Positions 25,436-33,218 of a stretch of 64,000 bases of DNA are shown in pieces. The translations under genes were made by a program, and so were the position numbers. The notes under the pieces were generated by a model. That model was not told the origin of the DNA. It saw only the letters and a program-made list of their open reading frames with translations, and made no database searches. Numbering within the stretch: position 1 is the first letter of the stretch; every line of letters begins with the position of its first letter. This DNA comes from Candidatus Eisenbergiella merdavium (GTDB lineage: Bacteria; Bacillota; Clostridia; Lachnospirales; Lachnospiraceae). The DNA lies in contig DWWS01000069.1 in assembly GCA_019119595.1 (NCBI GenBank), positions 84,325 to 148,324 on the forward strand, written 5' to 3'.

Positions 25436-26589
25436 AATAAATGAGTCTCCTGTAAATACAGCTTTTCCAGAAAGGCCGCCTGGTCCGCAACGTCAAAGCC
25501 AGCGTCCTTTACGGCCTGTCCCATCTGTTTCCTCTGATAGCTCCTGTGCTCCAGCACATACCGCGCCCAGGCAGGCGCCCCGTCCGAAAGGGAGCGGGCT
25601 TCGGCCAGCGGCGTGATCAGCACCTCGTCCGTCACGCTGTCCGAAACCAGGCAGCGAAGGCCGCTTGCCTGCGCCTCGATCACGGAGCCGGGAAGCCCCT
25701 CGAAAATAGAGGGAAACACGAAGAAATCCATCGCCATGTAAAAGTCCGAAACCTTCGCCTGATTTCCCGTAAAGATCACCCGGTCGGAAAGCCCGAGGGA
25801 AGCGGCTTTTTCCCGCACCGAATCCATCAGGCCGCCCTCTCCCACCAGAAGCAGCCGGGATGAGGGAAGCTCCTTACAGATCTGCGCAAACACATCCAGA
25901 AGAAAAGTGTGGTTTTTCATGTGGCCGAAGCGTCCCACATGGCCGACGACAAATTCCTGCTCCCCGATGCCAAGCTCCGCCCGCTTCTTATTTCTCGTCT
26001 CCATGGAAAAAGCGAAGGCTTCGGCATCAATGGCGTTGGGAACGGTGGTCACCCTTCCCGCTTCCACCATTTTTTCCCCGAAAACAGCTTCCCCCGCAAG
26101 CCGGGAGCAGGTCAGGCAGACGTCCGCCTTTTTTCCCAGGTTTCTTCGCAGGAAGCGGGTCAGAGCGCCCTTTAAGCCCGGATCCACTCCGGCGCTTCGG
26201 GCATGGGCGATGGTAAGGGGTACGCCGGAGGCCTTTGCGATGGGCAGATAAATGGAGGCGGTGCTGGTCATGTGTCCGTGTACGGCCGCATATCCCGGAT
26301 GCTCCGGATCCATCTGATGAAGCCGGAAGAAATCCTTCCACGCCTTCCGGTACTGCAGCCAGTTCACCGCCCGGAAGCGGGGAACCCGGTACACATGGCC
26401 GCCCAGCGCTTCGATCTCCCTGTCAAAAAAGCCCTCCTCCTGTGTGTGTACACAGAAGTCAAACTGAATCCGGCTTCTGTCCAGATGCCGGTAGCTGTCC
26501 ATCACCCGGCTCTCCGCGCCGCCCAGTCCGGTTCCCCCCAGCACCTGCAGTACCCTGATCGGTTCCTTTCCTCCGTTAAACTGGCTCAT
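25432..26589 (-). CDS. Family 4 glycosyltransferase (EpsF-like)
   Basis: 385-aa GT4 enzyme. The N-terminal IRVLQVLGGTGLGGAESRVM, HGHMTSTASIY and the C-terminal GHVGRFGHMKNH, FPSIFEGLPGSVIEAQASGL (E-x7-E) match the EpsF/WcaC type seen in exopolysaccharide loci. It overlaps the following GT4 gene by four bases, so the two probably add consecutive sugars. The ATG is preceded by AAAAAGG; the site is weak but no better start exists. Donor unknown. Confidence 0.9.
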   Translation of the reverse strand: MSQFNGGKEPIRVLQVLGGTGLGGAESRVMDSYRHLDRSRIQFDFCVHTQEEGFFDREIEALGGHVYRVPRFRAVNWLQYRKAWKDFFRLHQMDPEHPGYAAVHGHMTSTASIYLPIAKASGVPLTIAHARSAGVDPGLKGALTRFLRRNLGKKADVCLTCSRLAGEAVFGEKMVEAGRVTTVPNAIDAEAFAFSMETRNKKRAELGIGEQEFVVGHVGRFGHMKNHTFLLDVFAQICKELPSSRLLLVGEGGLMDSVREKAASLGLSDRVIFTGNQAKVSDFYMAMDFFVFPSIFEGLPGSVIEAQASGLRCLVSDSVTDEVLITPLAEARSLSDGAPAWARYVLEHRSYQRKQMGQAVKDAGFDVADQAAFLEKLYLQETHLL

Positions 26590-26616
26590 CCTTTTTACCG
26601 CGCCCCCTTTCCGTTT

Positions 26617-27369
26617 CTAACTGCGGCGAAACGCCGACAGCGCTTTCACCGCCATATGCTTCCCATACGCCTGCGCATATTCTGCAAGATTTCCTGCAAA
26701 GCCGCGATCCTCCGCAGGAAGCTCCAGAAGCCGCCCGAAGGAGACAAAATTTCCGGCGTGCTCTGCAAGCATTCTTTCATACCAGCCGATCTCCGCGTCG
26801 GTCATTCCGTTTGCATGGATCACCAGAGTGGTATATCCCTCCCCGTCTCCAAAGCAGGCGGATTTCTTCACCGCAATGGGAAGAAAGATCAGCCCCTCCC
26901 GCCGGTAGGGCGCGCTGCCGAAGCCGTCGGTCACATAGGAAAAACCGCATTCCCGCAGCGCCCGCAGCGTATTTTTGTCAAAGGAATGACCGGGCGCCAT
27001 GAAGATATCCGTGACAACGCCGTGATCCTCCAGCATGCGCTTTCCATGCGAGATCAGCTTTTTCTGCCGCTCATAGGGCAGCCCTGCCAGCTCTGAAAAA
27101 CGATTCAGCGGAAACAGTCCGCCCTTCTTTGTGGTATACACATGACGGCAGCCATGCTGCGCAATGGACCAACCCTCCTCCTGCAGCTCCAGAAGCAGCT
27201 CCCAGAAATCCGCTCTCTCCTGCATACAGGAAAGGGAAGCGTCCCTGTTGTCCGGCACCACGCCCAGAAGCGGTCGGATGCCTGCCTTATCGAAAAGCTC
27301 CTTCAGCCGGAAGAAGTTGTCCCAGTTCATATCCGCCGTAATATCATCCATCCGAAGCGCAATTTTCAT
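26617..27369 (-). CDS. DUF2334-type polysaccharide deacetylase
   Basis: 250-aa protein of the DUF2334 branch of NodB-like deacetylases. It starts MKIALRMDDI (catalytic/metal Asp pair) and has IAQHGCRH (His motif) and MAPGHSFDKNTLRALRECGF, in the family order. No signal peptide is present, so it should act inside the cell on a nucleotide- or lipid-linked sugar. It lies between a formyltransferase gene (45 bases upstream) and a GT4 gene (27 bases downstream). Removal of an N-acetyl group to free an amine for formylation is a reasonable but unproven link. Confidence 0.8.
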   Translation of the reverse strand: MKIALRMDDITADMNWDNFFRLKELFDKAGIRPLLGVVPDNRDASLSCMQERADFWELLLELQEEGWSIAQHGCRHVYTTKKGGLFPLNRFSELAGLPYERQKKLISHGKRMLEDHGVVTDIFMAPGHSFDKNTLRALRECGFSYVTDGFGSAPYRREGLIFLPIAVKKSACFGDGEGYTTLVIHANGMTDAEIGWYERMLAEHAGNFVSFGRLLELPAEDRGFAGNLAEYAQAYGKHMAVKALSAFRRS

Positions 27370-27389
27370 GATTACCTCCCAGCCTCAGC

Positions 27390-27405
27390 GCCTCAGCGCT
27401 GAGGC
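27390..27405. repeat. 16-bp perfect palindrome before the deacetylase gene
   Basis: GCCTCAGCGCTGAGGC is a perfect palindrome in the 46-base gap upstream of the deacetylase ribosome site, beside a direct copy of CCTCAGCG (27383-27390). The flank AGCGCTGAGGCACG resembles AGCGCTGGGGCACG at 28362-28375 before the formyltransferase gene. Confidence 0.7.
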
Positions 27406-27415
27406 ACGCGCGCCG

Positions 27416-28336
27416 TCAATCCAGCAGATCTCCGGCCGCAAGTGCGCTCTCACATTCGTATTCGTCGATCAGAAGAGAGCCGTCCACTGTCCGCACGATG
27501 GGCTTTTCATCAAACACGTCAATGACCTCTCCCGGCGCATAGCCGGAGAAATCCAGCATCTCGTCAAAGGGATGGGCGCTCCATACCGTAACCTTCTTTC
27601 CTTCGCAGAAAGCGAAGGCGCCCGGGAAGGGCCTGGTCACGCCGCGGATCAGGTCGTACAGCTCTCTGGTCTTTTTGTGAAAATCCAGCTTTCCGTCTGC
27701 GGCGGTGCGTTTTTCATACCAGCCGTCAAAATCCTTCGACTGCCGTTTTACCTTCACCGTCCCCTCCTGCCAGGCCTGCAGCAGCCTTCCGATGAGCCGC
27801 TTGGATACCAGGATGTTTTTATACTGCAGGGTGCGGATGGTATCGTGGGGATTAATGGCGAACATTTCGTTTGCGAACACGTTGGGGCTGTCCGCCTTCG
27901 CGTCGTACTGGAACAGGTTCAGCACAAAGCGGGTATCCCCGTTGATCACCGACCAGTTTAAGGGAGAGCGTCCCCTGCCGTAGGGCAGATAGCCGCAGCT
28001 TCCGTGGAAGCCGAAGATCCCGTACCGGAAGCGGTCCAGCACCGCCTGGGGGATCAGCCGCTGCCATCCCATGGAAATGCCGATCTCAAATTCATTTTCC
28101 GCAAAAAAGCGGGCGGTCTCCTCATCCTTCAGCCCGTAGGAATGGGTTTCAAATACGGGGATTCCGTACTGCTCCGTCAGATAAGAAAGCCCTTTGTAGC
28201 CCGATACCTGATTGCCGGAAAGCACGTCGCTGTGGATCGTCACCACCAGATCCACCGGATGCAGTTTTTCCTGGATGTGGGACACGATCTGAGCCGTCGT
28301 ATCCTTCACGCCAAAAACAACAACTCTGTATTTCAT
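27416..28336 (-). CDS. Sugar N-formyltransferase-like protein
   Basis: 306-aa protein with the methionyl-tRNA formyltransferase fold. From the ATG at 28336 (GGAGGAAAAG upstream) it reads MKYRVVVFGVKDT, then FGFHGSCGYLPYGRGRSPLNW near residues 102-122, where family enzymes have the Asn-x-His...Asp catalytic set. His and the RGRSPLNW loop are present, the usual Asn is Phe, so catalysis should be tested. A C-terminal formyltransferase-like domain (about 205-306) follows. Housekeeping Fmt is not expected in such a locus. Relatives (VioF, WlaRD, FdtF type) use N10-formyl-tetrahydrofolate to formylate 4-amino-4,6-dideoxy sugars, which the PglF/PglE pair at 33874-37399 would supply. Confidence 0.75.
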   Translation of the reverse strand: MKYRVVVFGVKDTTAQIVSHIQEKLHPVDLVVTIHSDVLSGNQVSGYKGLSYLTEQYGIPVFETHSYGLKDEETARFFAENEFEIGISMGWQRLIPQAVLDRFRYGIFGFHGSCGYLPYGRGRSPLNWSVINGDTRFVLNLFQYDAKADSPNVFANEMFAINPHDTIRTLQYKNILVSKRLIGRLLQAWQEGTVKVKRQSKDFDGWYEKRTAADGKLDFHKKTRELYDLIRGVTRPFPGAFAFCEGKKVTVWSAHPFDEMLDFSGYAPGEVIDVFDEKPIVRTVDGSLLIDEYECESALAAGDLLD

Positions 28337-28365
28337 CTTTTCCTCCATTCCGAAACGCTTTAGCG
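28337..28365 (-). promoter_or_regulatory. Recurrent leader element with ribosome site
   Basis: On the minus strand the formyltransferase start is preceded by AAGCGTTTCGGAATGGAGG. Close copies precede starts at 33174 and 35055, with looser copies at 2887 and 43515. The 3' end is the Shine-Dalgarno sequence; the conserved 5' part is unexplained. Confidence 0.6.
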
Positions 28366-28411
28366 CTGGGGCACGAACGCTTTCAGTGCGCGTACAAAGC
28401 TTCAAAAGCGC

Positions 28412-28563
28412 AAACGGGGCCGGACGTCCTCTTTTAAAAAGCGGGCTTTCCATGAAAACATATTTCATACTGGAATGCCTGATGGACGCCGGCCCCGTTT
28501 CGGCAGGAGGCGCCTAACGGGACACGTCTTTTTACGCATGCCTTTTCCACAGGCCTCCTGCCG
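28412..28563. repeat. Nested inverted repeats in a 230-base intergenic region
   Basis: AAACGGGGCCGGACGTCC (28412-28429) pairs with GGACGCCGGCCCCGTTT (28484-28500), and CGGCAGGAGGC (28501-28511) pairs exactly with GCCTCCTGCCG (28553-28563). Together they fill the gap between the epimerase and formyltransferase genes. They could be RNA hairpins that set partial termination, or a degenerate miniature element. No T run follows on the minus strand. Confidence 0.75.
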
Positions 28564-28569
28564 TGCCGT

Positions 28570-29547
28570 TTATTTCAGATTTTCCTTATACCAGTCGATG
28601 GCAAGCTGGATTCCGGATGCGAAGTCATAATCCGGATCGTAGCCCAGCTTCTCCCTCGCCTTGGTGATGTCCGCATTGGAATCGCGCACATCGCCCTTTC
28701 TCGGAGGCCCGAATTTGGGCTCGATATTCTTGCCGAGAGCCTTACACAGGTCGTAATAAATATCGATGAGGAATTCCCTTCCTCCGGAGCCGATGTTGTA
28801 GGCTTCTCCTGCCGCGTCGCCGGAGGCAAGGCAGGCCTTCAGGTTCGCCTCGATCACGTTGTCAATATAGGTAAAGTCACGGGACTGGCGGCCGTCGCCG
28901 TTGATGGTGCAGACCTCGTCATGCAGAAGCTGCTTTAAGAATTTGGGGATCACCGCCGCGTACATGCCGTCCGGATTCTGTCTGCGGCCGAACACGTTGA
29001 AATAGCGCAGTCCGTAGGTGTCCAGACCGTACAGCTTCTTGTACAGCTTTCCGTATTCCTCATTGGTGCGCTTGGTCAGCGCGTAGGGGGAGAGCACCTC
29101 TCCCTCGATTCCCTCCTTTTTGGGAAGGGCGGGATGGTCGCCGTAAACGGAGGAGCTGGAAGCGTATACGAATTTCTTCACGCCGCTCTCCCTTGCCGCC
29201 TCCATCATGTTGAGCGTTCCGCCGATGTTGTTCTGCTCATAGAAGATCGGCATCTCGATGCTCCTGGGAACGCTGCCCCACGCGGCCTGATTCAGTACGT
29301 AGTCCACCCCGTCGCAGGCGCGGCGGCAGGTTTCCAGATCCTTGATATCTCCCTTGATGAAGGTATATCCCTCCCGGTCCAGGAACATTTCCACATTCTC
29401 CTGCTTTCCGGTGGACAGATCGTCCAGGCATCTCACCTGATAGCCCATGTCCAGAATGGCCTCGCACAGGTTGGAGCCGATGAAGCCCGCTCCGCCCGTC
29501 ACAAGAAAAACGGAATCCTTGTCAAATTTCAGATGTTTATATCCCAT
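28570..29547 (-). CDS. UDP-N-acetylglucosamine 4-epimerase (WbpP/TviC-like)
   Basis: Extended short-chain dehydrogenase, 325 aa. NAD-binding TGGAGFIGSNL (18-28), AAWGSVPRSIEMP, catalytic YASSSSVYGDHP and SPYALTKRTNEEY (Tyr-x3-Lys), LRYFNVFGRRQNPDGMYAAV and NGDGRQSRDFTYIDNV follow the WbpP/TviC branch, which interconverts UDP-GlcNAc and UDP-GalNAc or their uronic acids. The neighbouring gene at 29713 encodes the matching 6-dehydrogenase, as in the Vi and O6 antigen loci, so the pair should make UDP-GalNAcA. AGGAG precedes the ATG. Substrate choice among N-acetylated UDP-sugars is inferred. Confidence 0.87.
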   Translation of the reverse strand: MGYKHLKFDKDSVFLVTGGAGFIGSNLCEAILDMGYQVRCLDDLSTGKQENVEMFLDREGYTFIKGDIKDLETCRRACDGVDYVLNQAAWGSVPRSIEMPIFYEQNNIGGTLNMMEAARESGVKKFVYASSSSVYGDHPALPKKEGIEGEVLSPYALTKRTNEEYGKLYKKLYGLDTYGLRYFNVFGRRQNPDGMYAAVIPKFLKQLLHDEVCTINGDGRQSRDFTYIDNVIEANLKACLASGDAAGEAYNIGSGGREFLIDIYYDLCKALGKNIEPKFGPPRKGDVRDSNADITKAREKLGYDPDYDFASGIQLAIDWYKENLK

Positions 29548-29560
29548 TGCATTCTCCTGT

Positions 29561-29690
29561 CTGATATATTTTCAGCCGGCCCTCACGGCTTCCCAACTGA
29601 CGCGCTTTCAGTCAGCCCTCTCGCTTTCCCGACTGATAAATTTTCAATCAGCCCTCACATTTTCCCGGCTGACGCGTTTACAGCTGCGGC
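29561..29690. repeat. 36-bp tandem repeat between epimerase and dehydrogenase genes
   Basis: CTGA-led units start at 29561, 29597, 29633 and 29669, an exact 36-base period, about 3.5 degenerate copies. Each unit holds CTGA...TTTCA..TCAG with a small internal dyad and a CCCTC-TTCCC tail. There are no unique spacers, so it is not a CRISPR array. It fills almost the whole 165-base gap, leaving the epimerase ribosome site free. Confidence 0.85.
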
Positions 29691-29712
29691 CGCCTCCGGC
29701 CGCATGCCACAT

Positions 29713-31029
29713 TTACAGTCTCCAGTAGATATAATCCTCCGTCTGGTACTCCTTCCGGTCCAGGATGCCCTTGATGTCAACCAGAACCTTCTTCTGGTTT
29801 TCCGGGCGGAAGCAGCCGGAGATCTGAGCTTTGTCCAGATGAGAGAACTCCTCATGGGCGACGGCGATGATAAGGGCGTCCACATCCCGGATCCCGCTTC
29901 TGTCCGCAAGGGTGATGCCGTACAGGCGGCCGGCCTCGTCCGCGTCCGCCGTCTCGTCCACGATCACAGGCTCAATGCCGTATTCCCGCAGCTCGTTCAC
30001 GATATCGATGACCTTGGTATTTCTGGTATCCGGGCAGTTTTCCTTGAAGGTGAAGCCAAGGATCGCGACTCTGGCGGTTTTGACCGGGATGTCGGCCTTG
30101 ATCAGGTTCTTCACCACGTTCTCCGCCACATATTTTCCCATATCGTCGTTGATGCGGCGGCCCGCCAGGATGATCTGGCTGTGGTAGCCCATCATTTCCG
30201 CGCGGTAGGTCAGATAGTAGGGATCCACGCCGATGCAGTGACCGCCCACCAGGCCGGGGAAGAATTTCAGGAAATTCCATTTGGTTCCCGCGGCCTCGAG
30301 CACGGATTTGGTGTCAATGCCCATTTTATTAAAAATAATGGAAAGCTCGTTCATGAAGGCGATATTGATATCCCGCTGGCTGTTCTCAATGACCTTGGCG
30401 GCCTCGGCAACCTTGATGGACTCAGCGCGGTAGACGCCGGCCTCCACCACCAGCTCATAAACCTTCGCGATGGTGTCCAGGGTCTCCTCATCCATGCCGG
30501 AAACGATCTTCACGATGGTTTCCAGACGATGCACCTTGTCGCCGGGGTTGATGCGCTCCGGAGAATAGCCCACCTTAAAATCCACGCCGCATTTCAGGCC
30601 GGATTCCTTTTCCATGATGGGCACGCAGATCTCCTCCGTCACGCCGGGGTAAACGGTGGATTCAAAGACCACGATGCTGCCCTTCGACAGGTTTCTTCCC
30701 ACGATGCGGCTCGCGCCCTCCACCGGGGTCAGATCCGGCGTGTGGTCGGCGTTCACCGGAGTGGGAACGGCGACGATGTGAAACTTCGCTTCCCTCAGCC
30801 GGGTCTCATCCGCTGTGAAGTCCACGTTCGCGGTTTTGATCACGTCGTCGCCCACCTCTCTGGTGGGATCGATGCCGGATTTATACAGCTCGATCTTTTG
30901 TTCATTCAGGTCATAGCCGATCACCTGGATCTTCCTGCCAAAGGCCACCGCGATCGGCATGCCCACATAGCCAAGTCCCACCAGGGAAAGCTTCTCTTCT
31001 CCGTTTACAAGCTTCTCATATAATCTCAT
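29713..31029 (-). CDS. UDP-N-acetyl-D-hexosamine 6-dehydrogenase (WbpO/TviB-like)
   Basis: NAD-dependent four-electron dehydrogenase that makes UDP-N-acetylhexosaminuronic acid. The 438-aa protein (ATG at 31029 with GAGGTT upstream) has the Rossmann start LSLVGLGYVGMPIAVAFG, VAVPTPV, YSPERINPGDK, NSQRDINIAFMNEL and GLVGGHCIGVDPYYLTY with the catalytic Cys, then the C-terminal domain GFTFKENCPDTRNTKV. The SPERINPGDK and NSQRDINIA forms are those of TviB/WbpO rather than of UDP-glucose dehydrogenases. With the epimerase at 28570 it should give UDP-GalNAcA, a candidate substrate for the two AsnB-type amidotransferases. Confidence 0.9.
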   Translation of the reverse strand: MRLYEKLVNGEEKLSLVGLGYVGMPIAVAFGRKIQVIGYDLNEQKIELYKSGIDPTREVGDDVIKTANVDFTADETRLREAKFHIVAVPTPVNADHTPDLTPVEGASRIVGRNLSKGSIVVFESTVYPGVTEEICVPIMEKESGLKCGVDFKVGYSPERINPGDKVHRLETIVKIVSGMDEETLDTIAKVYELVVEAGVYRAESIKVAEAAKVIENSQRDINIAFMNELSIIFNKMGIDTKSVLEAAGTKWNFLKFFPGLVGGHCIGVDPYYLTYRAEMMGYHSQIILAGRRINDDMGKYVAENVVKNLIKADIPVKTARVAILGFTFKENCPDTRNTKVIDIVNELREYGIEPVIVDETADADEAGRLYGITLADRSGIRDVDALIIAVAHEEFSHLDKAQISGCFRPENQKKVLVDIKGILDRKEYQTEDYIYWRL

Positions 31030-31066
31030 AGTAACCTCGTTTCCTGTGCCGGAGCACATTTTCCTT

Positions 31067-32197
31067 CTATTTTATCTTTTTCAGCTCCTCCAGATAGGCC
31101 TGTACCACCAGCCTCCGGTCGAACCGCTTTTCCACATGTGTTCGCCCCTTTTGTCCCATTTCCCGCTTTTTTTCCCAGGGCAGGGACAGGAAGGCTTCCA
31201 CCGCCCGCGCCAGGCTTTCCGCATTCCCCGGTGCAAAGGAAATGCCGCTTGCGCCGTCCTCAAAGGTATCAAGGCAGCCCTCCACCGCGCTTGCAAGCAC
31301 CGGCCTTGCCGTGGCCGCCGCCTCCAGAAGCACGTTGCTCATCCCCTCATGATAGGAGGGATGAATCAGGGCGTGGCACTCCGTCAAAAACCGGGGCACG
31401 TCGTCCCGGTAGCCGTAGTATTCCAGCGCGCCGCTCTCTTCAAGCCGTTTCACCAGCGGTTCATAGCGCGCTCTGCTCTCCTCCTCATAGGCGCCCAGCA
31501 GCCGGAACACCGTTTCCGGATGTTTCTCGTGAATCTGCCGCGCCGCCTCTAAAAGCTCCTCGATCCCCTTATCCTTCATCAGACGCAGAATGGAAAGGAA
31601 TATCACCCGCCTTTTGCCTGCCGGATCGGTTTCCGGAGGATAGCTTTCCGGTCGGTGCTGCGAAAGGTTCACGCCGGAGCCGGGGATGACGCGGCTTTTT
31701 CCGGCCACGCAGCCCTTTGTCCGCATGAAATCCCGGTTTCCCTTATTTTGAAAAAACACGCAGGCCGCCTTCTTCAAAGCCGTCCGGTACAGAAGGACGA
31801 TCAGACGCTGCAGGGTGCCTTCATGCTCCAGTGTGGTCCCAAGCCCCGTGATATTGGCAAGGTATGGCGTTTTCGTCAGCCGGGCTGCAAGGCCTCCGTA
31901 AATATTTGGCTTGATGGTATAGGTCAGCACGGCCTCCGGCCGGTAACGCTTCATCAGCCTCCGGTAAAACAGCAGAAGCCTCAGATCCTTAACCGGATTC
32001 ATTCCCCTGCGTTCAAAGGAAGTGGGAAGATATTCACAGCCAAGCTTTCGGATACGCTGCACGTACCCCGTATCCGGCACGGAAACCAGCACCCGCCACC
32101 CTTCCTTCTGAAGCGCCTGCAGCACCTCCCTGCGGAAATCATACAGGCCGGAATCGCTGTTGGATAAAATCAGTACACAGGACGCCATGCTCTTCAC
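31067..32197 (-). CDS. Family 4 glycosyltransferase (PglA-like)
   Basis: 376-aa GT4 enzyme with the opening CVLILSNSDSGLYDFRREVL, the VLTYTIKPNIYGGLAARLT and NITGLGTTLE segments typical of PglA/CapM-like enzymes that add the second sugar to an undecaprenyl-PP-bacillosamine-type primer, and HPSYHEGMSNVLLEAAATARP (E-x7-E). It overlaps the ATP-grasp gene by four bases and lies three genes downstream of the PglE-like aminotransferase and two downstream of the PglC-like primer enzyme, which supports the second-sugar role. Donor probably a UDP-N-acetylhexosamine (inference). Confidence 0.88.
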   Translation of the reverse strand: MKSMASCVLILSNSDSGLYDFRREVLQALQKEGWRVLVSVPDTGYVQRIRKLGCEYLPTSFERRGMNPVKDLRLLLFYRRLMKRYRPEAVLTYTIKPNIYGGLAARLTKTPYLANITGLGTTLEHEGTLQRLIVLLYRTALKKAACVFFQNKGNRDFMRTKGCVAGKSRVIPGSGVNLSQHRPESYPPETDPAGKRRVIFLSILRLMKDKGIEELLEAARQIHEKHPETVFRLLGAYEEESRARYEPLVKRLEESGALEYYGYRDDVPRFLTECHALIHPSYHEGMSNVLLEAAATARPVLASAVEGCLDTFEDGASGISFAPGNAESLARAVEAFLSLPWEKKREMGQKGRTHVEKRFDRRLVVQAYLEELKKIK

Positions 32198-33174
32198 AAC
32201 TCCTCCTGCCGTCTTCGGATCATGATCTCGTTATACTTCATCATGCAGATCCCTTCCTCATAGGCGCCGATGCGTTCCTCATTCGCCTCTCCCTCCAGGT
32301 TCCGGATGATCTGCGCAGGCACGTTCACCCCGCACTCATAGGCGTGGGGATAGCCGCCGCCGAAACGGGGATTGACCTCTGAAATACAGTATTCGTCCCC
32401 GCGCCGGAAAATATCTATGTCAATGATACCACAAAAACCGACAGTTTCAACGAAATTTTTAATCAGGGAAAACAGCCTCTCATCCTTCACCGAAACGGAT
32501 TTATCCGTTTCCCCGGCCCGCATTTTCAGCTTTTCCTTGATAAAAATGGAGGTCACTCTTTTTGTGAGCATATCCACATAGACGTCCGCGCCGTACTCCG
32601 TTCCGTCCATGTATTCCTGGATCATCATATCCTCCTGACAGCCGCAAAGGAACCGTACCGCCTCCAGGGTATCTGCCCTGCTGATGCCGATGCTCGCGCT
32701 GCCCTTCGCCGGCTTTACGAAAACGGGAAGCTTCACCTCCCCGGCCGCAAGCGCCCTTTCAAAGGCCTCCACGCCCATGAAGCAGCGTCCCGCGGGAAGC
32801 CCGAGCTCACAAAGCTTCTGATACATCCAAAACTTGTCGAAGGAAGCTTCCACCGCCTCCAACGGAGAAATGACGGGCGTGGTTCCCACAGCCAGGAATT
32901 CCTCCCTGTGCCGGGCCAGAAGCGTAAGCTCCGGATCGATCAGGGACAATACGCCGGTGATCCGCTTTTCCCGGCAGATGGAAAGGATCCGATCCAGGTA
33001 GCCCGGCTCCGTGATCCGGGGAACCAGAATGGCCTCGTCCGCCTCGTACAGAGCGGGAGCCAGGCTGCTGCAGTCCGTCGCGTACACCCTCCCTTTTCCC
33101 GCAAGCTCTCTTTTAAAATACTGCACCACCTTATTTCTGGTGCCGGCGCTTAATATCAGAAGATTAATCTCCAT
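32194..33174 (-). CDS. ATP-grasp family ligase (CarB-like)
   Basis: 326-aa ATP-grasp protein counted from the ATG at 33174, with GGAGG upstream in the recurrent leader. The N-terminal pre-ATP-grasp domain has LLILSAGTRNKVVQYFK, then SFDKFWMYQKLCELGLP, PVFVKPAKGSASIGIS (P-loop-like), MIQEYMDGTEYGADV and the metal site GFCGIIDIDIF...SEVNPRFGGGYPHAYECG. Such enzymes join a carboxylate to an amine through an acylphosphate. Between PglC-, PglE- and PglF-like genes it is a candidate for amidating the 4-amino group of the primer sugar with an amino acid, in place of the absent PglD acetyltransferase. Substrate unproven. Confidence 0.82.
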   Translation of the reverse strand: MEINLLILSAGTRNKVVQYFKRELAGKGRVYATDCSSLAPALYEADEAILVPRITEPGYLDRILSICREKRITGVLSLIDPELTLLARHREEFLAVGTTPVISPLEAVEASFDKFWMYQKLCELGLPAGRCFMGVEAFERALAAGEVKLPVFVKPAKGSASIGISRADTLEAVRFLCGCQEDMMIQEYMDGTEYGADVYVDMLTKRVTSIFIKEKLKMRAGETDKSVSVKDERLFSLIKNFVETVGFCGIIDIDIFRRGDEYCISEVNPRFGGGYPHAYECGVNVPAQIIRNLEGEANEERIGAYEEGICMMKYNEIMIRRRQEEL

Positions 33175-33200
33175 TGTTTCCTCCATGCCAAAGCGTCTTT
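33175..33200 (-). promoter_or_regulatory. Recurrent leader element before the ATP-grasp gene
   Basis: AAGACGCTTTGGCATGGAGG on the minus strand, seven bases before the ATG at 33174, matches the leaders at 28337 and 35056. It lies wholly within the gap after the primer-transferase stop, except for its upstream flank. Confidence 0.6.
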
Positions 33201-33218
33201 TGCCGAGTGGAAAACGCG

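Noticed and set aside
29561..29690. CRISPR-like array
   Set aside because: The 36-base units are contiguous and degenerate with no spacers, and no cas genes are present.
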